In this document: positions 1-4,709 of the stretch, piece after piece
How positions within the stretch are numbered: the first letter of the stretch is position 1
Layout of the letters: each line of letters begins with the position of its first letter
Origin: VFJZ01 sp038321545
GTDB lineage: Bacteria; Actinomycetota; Thermoleophilia; Gaiellales; F1-60-MAGs149
Assembly: GCA_038321545.1 (NCBI GenBank)
Contig: JBBQFB010000163.1
Span: 1 to 9,080 of the forward strand
Direction of reading: 5' to 3'
DNA length: 9,080 bases
Notes under the pieces: generated by a model
What the model was told of the DNA's origin: nothing
The model's database searches: none
What the model saw: the letters and a program-made list of their open reading frames with translations, nothing else
Program-made: the position numbers and the translations under genes

Positions 1-37
1 ATGGCGGGGAACGCGATCGAGTGGCAGCCGAGGCCGG
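1..37 (+). repeat. 37-bp exact direct repeat, copy 1 (window start)
   Basis: Bases 1–37 (beginning ATGGCGGGGAACGCG) are identical to bases 744–780 in the same orientation. The two sequences diverge abruptly at base 38 versus base 781. The copy at 744–780 is native to the macro-domain gene, where it encodes the conserved LGCHSIAFPA segment on the opposite strand. This copy therefore looks like foreign sequence joined to the FnIII-like gene. Confidence 0.9.
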
Positions 38-600
38 TCGCCCGACTGGTCGTCCGCCGGCTGGGCGGACGCGTGGTGCTTACGTGGCGCAACCCGTCCG
101 ACCGCGACTACGCCACCACGATCGTCGTGCGCAAGATCGGCTCGGCGCCGACATCGCCGAAAGACGGCAGGGTCGTCCTCTCCGGCGACCGCCCGACGCT
201 GCTCGACTACCCGTTCTCGGTCGTCCCGGTGCACTACGCCGTCTTCGCGGCCGACGAGGACGGCAACACGGCCGCCGCTGTCCGGGCGTCGCTGCCGCGC
301 TTCGATCCGCCGCTGCGCACGCCGCTCGACCGGTCGACCACGGCCTCGCGCCGGCCGCGGTTCACGTGGAAGCCGGCTGCCGCGGACCACTACAACGTGC
401 AGGTCTACCGCGCGAACCGCTGCTGCCTGCCGCGCGACGTGGTCGTGAACAGCTATCCGAAGACGGCGAAGCTGACATCGCCGAAGGCGATCGGCCGGGG
501 CACGTACGTGTGGTACGTGTTCGCCCATATCAAGCCGGGCAACGCCGTCACGTCCTACGCTCCGCTGAACGCGATCGGCTGGCGCTTCACCGTCAGATAG
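1..600 (+). CDS. Fibronectin type III-like domain protein, 5'-partial
   Basis: The open frame runs from the first base to a TAG at 598–600. Two beta-rich modules are visible. The first (about residues 12–95) has a VVLTWRNPSD strand typical of fibronectin III folds and ends in HYAVFAADEDGNTA. The second (about 100–199) contains RFTWKPAAADHYNVQVYR and GTYVWYVFAH, as in repeated FnIII/Ig-like modules of exported or surface proteins. No catalytic motif is visible, so a structural, adhesive or binding role is inferred. No signal peptide or anchor is seen, as expected if the N-terminus is missing. The ATG at base 1 is probably not the true start: the first 37 bases, encoding MAGNAIEWQPRP, exactly copy bases 744–780 antisense to the macro-domain gene and look unlike the domain that follows. 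The stop overlaps the end of the convergent macro-domain gene by 8 bp. The FnIII-like fold is fairly likely; the exact role is unknown. Confidence 0.6.
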   Translation: MAGNAIEWQPRPVARLVVRRLGGRVVLTWRNPSDRDYATTIVVRKIGSAPTSPKDGRVVLSGDRPTLLDYPFSVVPVHYAVFAADEDGNTAAAVRASLPRFDPPLRTPLDRSTTASRRPRFTWKPAAADHYNVQVYRANRCCLPRDVVVNSYPKTAKLTSPKAIGRGTYVWYVFAHIKPGNAVTSYAPLNAIGWRFTVR

Positions 601-1087
601 CCGCGGCGAAGGCCTCGAGGTCGGCCTCGCTGAAGAGCACGAACCGGACGAGCTCGACCCGGCATGTCTCCGCCGCGGCCCGTGCCGCGGCCACCGCCAC
701 CGGCGCCGCCTCCGCCACCGGGTAGCCGTAGCTGCCGGTCGAGATGGCGGGGAACGCGATCGAGTGGCAGCCGAGGCCGGCCGCCACCTCGACGGCCCGC
801 CGGTGGCACGACGCGAGCAGCTCCGCGTCCCGCGCCGTGCCGGAGTAGACGGGGCCGACGGCGTGGATCACGAACCGGTTCGGCAGGTCGCCTGCCCCGG
901 TCGCCTTGGCGTCACCGGTTGCACAGCCACCGAGCCTCGTGGCCTCGTCGAAGACCGCCGCGCCGCCCGCCCGCCGGATCGCGCCGCACACGCCGGCGCC
1001 GGCGGCGAGCCGCTCGTTCGCGGCGTTCACGATCGCGTCGATGTCCGGCTGCGCCGTCAGGTCGCCCCGGCGGAGCTCGAGCCGCAT
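593..1087 (-). CDS. Macro domain protein (ADP-ribose / O-acetyl-ADP-ribose binding)
   Basis: This is a 164-residue stand-alone macro domain, the usual size for YmdB/MacroD-like proteins, which bind ADP-ribose and often hydrolyse O-acetyl-ADP-ribose or mono-ADP-ribosyl links in the cytoplasm. Visible motifs in order are GDLT (8–11), the adenine-contacting D17 followed by IVNAAN (19–24), a glycine-rich loop GAGVCGAI (30–37), GDAKATGAGDLPNRFVIHAVGP (58–79), and the diphosphate loop FPAISTGSYGYP (112–123). In MacroD/YmdB enzymes the glycine loop usually reads GGGVDGAIH, and its Asp takes part in catalysis. Here that position is Cys34 and the following His is Arg, so hydrolase activity is uncertain. 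It is the last gene of the btpA-like/enoyl-CoA hydratase operon, starting 4 bp after the hydratase stop. Its ATG is at 1085–1087, immediately before the conserved first strand (MRLELRRGDLT). Its end overlaps the convergent FnIII-like gene by 8 bp. Confidence 0.88.
   Translation of the reverse strand: MRLELRRGDLTAQPDIDAIVNAANERLAAGAGVCGAIRRAGGAAVFDEATRLGGCATGDAKATGAGDLPNRFVIHAVGPVYSGTARDAELLASCHRRAVEVAAGLGCHSIAFPAISTGSYGYPVAEAAPVAVAAARAAAETCRVELVRFVLFSEADLEAFAAAI
744..780 (+). repeat. 37-bp exact direct repeat, copy 2 (inside macro-domain gene)
   Basis: This copy is identical to bases 1–37. It sits in the macro-domain gene and encodes, on the minus strand, the segment leading into the diphosphate-binding loop (about residues 103–115). 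Because it codes for a conserved motif in frame, it is the original copy. Confidence 0.9.
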
Positions 1088-1091
1088 CGCG

Positions 1092-1856
1092 CTAGCGTCC
1101 CGGCCAGTCCGGCGCGCGCTTCTCGATGAACGCGGCGACGCCCTCGACCGAATCGGCCGTGGCCCGCTGCGCGGCCATCATCGCGGCCTCGACGGCGAGG
1201 CCTTCGGCCAGCGCCAGCTCGCGGCCGCGCACCGCTGCCGAGCGGATGTGACGAACGGCGGTCGGTGCGTTGGCGCAGATCTCGGCGGCCAGCTCGTGGG
1301 CGCCCGCGACGGCGTCGGCCGCAACGCGGTTGGCCAGCCCGAGGGCGAGCGCCTCCTCGGCTCCCACATCGCGACCGGTCAGCAGCAGCTCGAGCGCGAT
1401 CGCGGGCGGGACGAGCCGCGGCAGCAGCTGCGTCCCGCCCCAGCCGGGGATCAGGCCGCGCTTCGGCTCGGGCAGCGCCAGCCGCGCACCGGTCGCGAGC
1501 ACGCGCAGGTCGCACGACAGCGCGAGCTCGCACCCGCCGCCGTAGGCGAGGCCGTTGACGGCGGCGATCAGGGGCTTCGCCAGGCCGACGCCGGCGAACG
1601 CCGTCACGAACGGCGGCGCGGCGCCAGGCCCGCGCTCCTGCATCTGCGCGAGCAGCTTCTTCAGGTCGGCACCGGCCGAGAAGGCGCGATCGCCCGCGCC
1701 GGTGATGATGCCGACCCACAGGGCGTCGTCGGCCTGCAGCCGGGCCGTGAACGCGACGATGCCGTCGTACGTCTCGAGGTCGATCGCATTCAGGCGCTCC
1801 GGACGGTCGAGCGTGCAGGTCGCGACGCGGCCGTCGACCGCGACGACGACGCTCAC
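1092..1856 (-). CDS. Enoyl-CoA hydratase/isomerase (crotonase family)
   Basis: This is a 254-residue crotonase-superfamily protein, full length for the family. Such enzymes add water across 2-enoyl-CoA thioesters in beta-oxidation and related acyl-CoA pathways. The CoA-binding and oxyanion-hole region AFSAGADLK (58–66) and GGGCELALSCD (106–116) are present. Glu110 and Glu130 (in LALPEPKRG) sit exactly 20 residues apart, as do the two catalytic glutamates Glu144 and Glu164 of rat mitochondrial crotonase, so true hydratase activity is plausible. GLIPGWGGTQLLPRL (133–147) and the C-terminal FIEKRAPDWPGR are family hallmarks. The acyl substrate cannot be read from the sequence. The GTG start at 1854–1856 overlaps the TGA of the upstream btpA-like gene (GTGA), indicating translational coupling. 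That start gives a standard N-terminus (VSVVVAVDGRVATCTLDRPERLNA). The same frame stays open upstream through the btpA-like gene, but that extension is a high-GC shadow. Confidence 0.93.
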   Translation of the reverse strand: MSVVVAVDGRVATCTLDRPERLNAIDLETYDGIVAFTARLQADDALWVGIITGAGDRAFSAGADLKKLLAQMQERGPGAAPPFVTAFAGVGLAKPLIAAVNGLAYGGGCELALSCDLRVLATGARLALPEPKRGLIPGWGGTQLLPRLVPPAIALELLLTGRDVGAEEALALGLANRVAADAVAGAHELAAEICANAPTAVRHIRSAAVRGRELALAEGLAVEAAMMAAQRATADSVEGVAAFIEKRAPDWPGR

Positions 1857-2716
1857 GCGACGGGCGCCGGCGGCTCGGCCGCGGCGAGCGCCAGGTAGTG
1901 CTCGCGCGCATGCCGGACGTGCTTGACCATCCGCTGCGCGCGCTCGGGATCGATGCGGTTCTCGGTGCGGCCGCCGACCTTCATGGCGGTGCCGACGATG
2001 GCGCCGTCGGCCACCTCGAGAATGCGTTCGATGGTGTCGTGCCGGACACCGGTGTTGGCGATCACCGGCATCTCCGGCACCGCCGCCTTCGTCTCCTCCA
2101 GGTCGGCGAACCGGAACGGCTCGCCTGCCCGGGGCCCCGAGATGAGCGCCGCGCTGCAGCCGAAGAAGTGGGCGCCCTGGGCGCGGTCGGCAACGGTCCG
2201 CGTGCCGAGCGGCGAGGCGAACTCGGGCGTCAGGTTGGTGAAGATCGCGATGTCGTCCGCGCCGATCGAGTGCCGGTAGGCGAAGGCCGCGCCCGGGTCG
2301 GGCCGAAGTTGGCCCATGTCGCTCTCGTACACGCCGATGAAGACCTCGCGGACGAACGCCGCGCCGACCGCCTTGCCGACGGCGAGCGTCGCGAGCGGGT
2401 CCCAGTACAGGTCGATCCCGAACGGCATCTCGAGCAGCGGCTTCAGCTCGCCGACCACCGCCGCCATCGCGGTCGCCTGCTCGACGCCGACGTCGACCCG
2501 GTACGGCAGGTCGCCCTCGTTCGAGTAGATGATGCCGTCCACGCCGGCCGCGAGCAGGGCCTCGGTGTCCTGGCGGGCCGCGGCGACGATCGGTGCCATA
2601 CCGGCTTCGCGGTCGAAGGAGGACGACCCTGGCAGGGCGAGGAGGTGGACGACCCCGATGATGGGCTTGACGACACCGAAGATGCCCTCGATGACGTTGC
2701 CGGCTGTGAGGTTCAC
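1853..2716 (-). CDS. BtpA/SgcQ family protein (TIM-barrel type)
   Basis: This 287-residue protein matches the BtpA/SgcQ family. The cyanobacterial member BtpA is needed for stable photosystem I, while SgcQ is encoded in an enterobacterial sugar-related operon; the biochemical activity of the family is not firmly established. Signature segments are KPIIGVVHLLALPGS (17–31), a GVDGIIYSNEGDLPY block (58–72), and a C-terminal phosphate-binding-like region with IANTGVRHDTIE (219–230) and GAIVGTAMKVGGRTENRIDPERA (238–260), as in phosphate-binding TIM barrels. No transmembrane segment is seen, so a cytoplasmic location is likely. The GTG at 2714–2716 was chosen because it directly precedes the conserved N-terminus and lies 6 nt after a -10-like TACCGT. 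The frame is open further upstream, but that part reads through the divergent gene. It is first in an operon with the crotonase and macro-domain genes. No photosystem genes are nearby, so a photosynthetic role is not implied. Confidence 0.85.
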   Translation of the reverse strand: MNLTAGNVIEGIFGVVKPIIGVVHLLALPGSSSFDREAGMAPIVAAARQDTEALLAAGVDGIIYSNEGDLPYRVDVGVEQATAMAAVVGELKPLLEMPFGIDLYWDPLATLAVGKAVGAAFVREVFIGVYESDMGQLRPDPGAAFAYRHSIGADDIAIFTNLTPEFASPLGTRTVADRAQGAHFFGCSAALISGPRAGEPFRFADLEETKAAVPEMPVIANTGVRHDTIERILEVADGAIVGTAMKVGGRTENRIDPERAQRMVKHVRHAREHYLALAAAEPPAPVA

Positions 2717-2722
2717 GCACGC

Positions 2723-2752
2723 ACGGTACCGGGCGCGACAGGTGCCTGGCAA
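2723..2752 (-). promoter_or_regulatory. Predicted promoter of the btpA-like operon
   Basis: On the minus strand, TTGCCA (2752–2747) and TACCGT (2728–2723) are separated by 18 nt, a good primary-sigma -35/-10 pair. The GTG start of the btpA-like gene begins 6 nt after the -10, so transcription probably starts at the start codon (leaderless). The -10 overlaps an 8-bp palindrome, CGGTACCG (2724–2731), a possible but unproven operator. The whole 45-bp region also has to serve the divergent small-protein/tilS operon. Confidence 0.45.
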
Positions 2753-2761
2753 GCTACGGGC

Positions 2762-3127
2762 ATGGCGGGCGAGGACATCCTGCGCACGACGATCCGCCGG
2801 CTGGCCGAAGCGGCCGACGGCGATGGCGCCGCCGACGACGTGATCGCGGGTCGCGCGCTGGACGTGCTGGCCGCTGCGGCGCCTGCATCCGAGCGGGATG
2901 CACGGCTCTACGGCGTGCTGCGGATGCCGCTCGAGCGGCGGGCCGGCAGACGGCCGGTGGCGACCACCGGCGAGGAGGCGCTCGCGGAACGGCTCGAGGA
3001 CCGGCTCGCGACGCTGGTCGTCGCGATGGAGGAGGCACGCGACGCGGGTGACGATCGCCGCGCCGATGCGCTGCACGCCCGCTACATCGAGCTCGCCACG
3101 ACCTACGTCACCCGCCTCGTGCGATGA
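2762..3127 (+). CDS. Small helical protein of unknown function, coupled to tilS
   Basis: I do not recognise this 121-residue protein. It appears fully alpha-helical, is rich in Ala, Arg, Glu and Asp, and has no cysteines, membrane segment or signal peptide. The C-terminal half (about residues 68–121) could form two long amphipathic helices: GEEALAERLEDRLATLVVAMEEARDAGD, then DRRADALHARYIELATTYVTRLVR. The start is ATG 2762–2764, just inside the divergent promoter region and preceded by only weak purine-rich sequence. The stop TGA (3125–3127) overlaps the tilS ATG (3124–3126), so the two genes are almost certainly co-translated. GC-rich third-position usage like that of its neighbours supports a real gene. 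A role linked to tRNA modification or translation is inferred from the coupling only. Confidence 0.7.
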   Translation: MAGEDILRTTIRRLAEAADGDGAADDVIAGRALDVLAAAAPASERDARLYGVLRMPLERRAGRRPVATTGEEALAERLEDRLATLVVAMEEARDAGDDRRADALHARYIELATTYVTRLVR

Positions 3128-4023
3128 CGGCCCGCCGGCCGCCCGTGACCGAGCGCGTCGCGGCGCTGCTGCGACGGGTCGGGCTGGAGCCGGGCCCGGT
3201 GCTCGCGATGGTGTCGGGCGGTGCCGACTCGACGCTGCTCGTCACCGTGCTGGTCGACCTCGGCTGCGACGTGCAGGGACTGCACGTGGCGCACGGCCGG
3301 CGCGGGGCCGACTCCGACGCCGACGCCGAGTTCTGCCGTCACCTGCCGGTACCGGTGACCGTCGTCGACGGTCGCGTCGCAGAGGGTGCGAACCTCGAGG
3401 GACGCCTGCGCGACGTGCGCCGCGCCGCCGCACTGGCGGCCGCGGGAGGCGACCCGATCGCCACCGGCCACACGGCCACCGACCGCGCCGAGACCGTGCT
3501 GTACCGGCTCGCGACATCGGGCGGCGTGAACGCGCTCCCCGCGCTGCCGCCCGCCGCACCGCCCTTCTACCGGCCGCTGCTCGACGTCACGCGGGACGAG
3601 GTACGCGACGAGCTCCGGCGTCGCAACCTCGTGTGGCGAGAGGACGCGTCAAACGGCGATCCGGCCTTCGCGCGCAACCGGATCCGCAACGAGGCGCTGC
3701 CCGTGCTGCTTCGGCTGAACCCGCGCGCCGACGCGAACATCGCCCGCACCGCGGACGTGGCAGCGGCGGAACGCGACCTGCTCGCCGCCCTGGCTGCGCC
3801 GTTCGTCGCCGCCGACGGTGCGGCCGACCTGGCGTTCCGCCGCGAGCACCTCGCGCTGCAGCGCGAGGTCGTGCGCCGGGCGGCGGCGACCTCGGGCGTG
3901 ACGGTGCAGCACGCCGACGTCGAGGCGCTGATCGGCGCCGATGGCGCGTCGCGGCGCACCCTGCCCGGCGGCGCCGAGGCCCGAACGGCCGGGGGCTGGC
4001 TCCAATTCGGCGTCACCGGTTAG
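3124..4023 (+). CDS. tilS: tRNA(Ile)-lysidine synthetase
   Basis: TilS attaches lysine to C34 of the CAU-anticodon isoleucine tRNA using ATP, changing its codon reading from AUG to AUA and its identity from Met to Ile. The 299-residue protein has the N-type ATP-pyrophosphatase P-loop SGGADS (31–36) after VLAMV, then GLHVAHGRRG (52–61), the ATGHTATDRAETVLYRL block (113–129), RPLLDVTRDEVRDELRR (150–166) and WREDASNGDPAFARNRIRNEALPVL (171–195). The last matches the family signature W-x-E-D-x-S-N…R-N-x-I-R. The variant GHT in place of GHH is common in actinobacterial members, as far as I recall. The protein is short compared with E. coli TilS (about 430 residues) and lacks most of the C-terminal tRNA-binding extension, resembling the shorter actinobacterial forms. 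The ATG overlaps the upstream stop as ATGA. hpt follows after 72 bp, a widely conserved arrangement that supports the assignment. Confidence 0.93.
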   Translation: MTARRPPVTERVAALLRRVGLEPGPVLAMVSGGADSTLLVTVLVDLGCDVQGLHVAHGRRGADSDADAEFCRHLPVPVTVVDGRVAEGANLEGRLRDVRRAAALAAAGGDPIATGHTATDRAETVLYRLATSGGVNALPALPPAAPPFYRPLLDVTRDEVRDELRRRNLVWREDASNGDPAFARNRIRNEALPVLLRLNPRADANIARTADVAAAERDLLAALAAPFVAADGAADLAFRREHLALQREVVRRAAATSGVTVQHADVEALIGADGASRRTLPGGAEARTAGGWLQFGVTG

Positions 4024-4033
4024 GAGGGGCGAT

Positions 4034-4084
4034 GTGAACCACACGACGCGCGGAGCGTGCGTGCGATCCACACCGAACCTCTAG
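4034..4084 (+). CDS. Possible 16-residue leader ORF between tilS and hpt
   Basis: Just after the tilS stop lies the strongest Shine-Dalgarno-like sequence in the window, AGGAGGGG (4022–4029). A GTG at 4034–4036, 6 nt after AGGAGG, opens a frame encoding MNHTTRGACVRSTPNL and ending at TAG 4082–4084. That TAG is also the first three bases of the predicted hpt -10 hexamer. An ATG at 4032–4034, followed at once by TGA, is an alternative start-stop reading. A real peptide cannot be established from one sequence. The Shine-Dalgarno may be a relic of an older gene arrangement. Confidence 0.18.
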   Translation: MNHTTRGACVRSTPNL

Positions 4085-4087
4085 AGT
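4082..4087 (+). promoter_or_regulatory. Predicted -10 element for hpt
   Basis: TAGAGT matches the TAnnnT form of a primary-sigma -10. It ends 8 nt before the hpt ATG, placing the expected transcription start at or next to the start codon, which would give a leaderless or nearly leaderless mRNA. No clear -35 box lies upstream, and there is no ribosome binding site between the hexamer and the ATG. Confidence 0.35.
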
Positions 4088-4095
4088 CCCGCCCG

Positions 4096-4644
4096 ATGAG
4101 TGGCACCGACCCGGCCGGCCAGGTCACCGAGATCCTGATCGACAGCGCCACGCTCCAGGCTCGCATCGCGGAGCTCGGCGCCCAGATCACCAGCGACTAC
4201 GCCGACGACCCGCCGCTGCTGGTGTGCGTCCTCAAGGGCGCGTTCATGTTCGTCGCCGACCTCGTGCGCGCCATCGACCTGCCCGTCGAGGTCGACTTCA
4301 TGGCGATCTCGTCGTACGGCTCGGGCACCCAGACGTCGGGGATCGTGCGGATCGTGAAGGACCTCGAGATCTCGATCGAGGGCCGTGACGTGATCGTCGT
4401 CGAAGACATCGTCGACTCGGGTCTGACGCTGTCCTACCTGCTGAAGAGCCTCCAGGCCCGGCGCCCGCGCTCGCTCGCCATCTGCGCGCTGCTGACGAAG
4501 CCCGACCGTCGCGAGATCGACGTGCCGGTGACCTACGTCGGCTTCGAGATCGAGAACCGGTTCGTGGTCGGCTACGGCCTCGACGTGAACGAGCGGTTCC
4601 GCAATCTGCGCGAGATCGGCATCGTCGACGCGCCCGACTTCTAG
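4096..4644 (+). CDS. hpt: Hypoxanthine(-guanine) phosphoribosyltransferase
   Basis: This purine-salvage enzyme transfers phosphoribose from PRPP to hypoxanthine (and usually guanine), giving IMP or GMP in the cytoplasm. The 182-residue length is standard for bacterial Hpt. Active-site loops in order are the LKGAF cis-peptide loop (46–50), the flexible SSYGSGT loop (72–78), the PRPP-binding signature VVEDIVDSGLT (101–111) with adjacent acidic residues E103 and D104, the purine-contacting region around K135 (LLTKP), and FVVGYGLD (156–163). I chose the ATG at 4096–4098 because MSGTDPAGQVTEILID fits the normal N-terminus. An upstream in-frame GTG at 4057 would add 13 atypical residues. Its position after tilS is the common Gram-positive order, in which ftsH often follows; here other genes intervene. 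Confidence 0.96.
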   Translation: MSGTDPAGQVTEILIDSATLQARIAELGAQITSDYADDPPLLVCVLKGAFMFVADLVRAIDLPVEVDFMAISSYGSGTQTSGIVRIVKDLEISIEGRDVIVVEDIVDSGLTLSYLLKSLQARRPRSLAICALLTKPDRREIDVPVTYVGFEIENRFVVGYGLDVNERFRNLREIGIVDAPDF

Positions 4645-4697
4645 TGCGACGTGTCCGCCACCCTCGGCCTCGGGGCACTTGAGGGGGGCGCTGGCGC

Positions 4698-4703
4698 TAC
4701 CCT
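4698..4703 (+). promoter_or_regulatory. Predicted -10 element for the molybdopterin oxidoreductase gene
   Basis: TACCCT is followed by 6 nt (GAACCC) and then the GTG start at 4710. The spacing suits a leaderless transcript starting at the GTG. No Shine-Dalgarno sequence sits close to the start. A GC-rich CCTC/GAGG pair upstream (4668–4671 with 4681–4684) is too weak to call a terminator. No good -35 at 16–19 nt is visible. Confidence 0.38.
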
Positions 4704-4709
4704 GAACCC

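Noticed and set aside
1857..2720. Extension of the enoyl-CoA hydratase frame upstream to give a 542-residue fusion
   Set aside because: The added part is an Arg/Gly-rich frame-shifted reading of the btpA-like gene. The crotonase N-terminus begins naturally at the GTG 1854–1856.
1898..2761. Upstream in-frame extension of the small helical protein (409 residues in all)
   Set aside because: The extension is antisense to the btpA-like gene and looks like a composition-driven shadow.
2717..3076. N-terminal extension of the btpA-like protein to 407 residues
   Set aside because: It reads antisense through the small helical gene, has no family similarity, and is preceded by a good promoter and GTG at 2716.
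4661..4685. Possible terminator hairpin after hpt (CCCTC … GAGGG)
   Set aside because: The stem is only 5 bp with a 15-nt loop and no U-tract, and such pairs are expected by chance at this GC content.
4645..4709. Molybdenum-cofactor riboswitch upstream of the molybdoenzyme
   Set aside because: The 65-bp gap is too short and the predicted transcript is leaderless.
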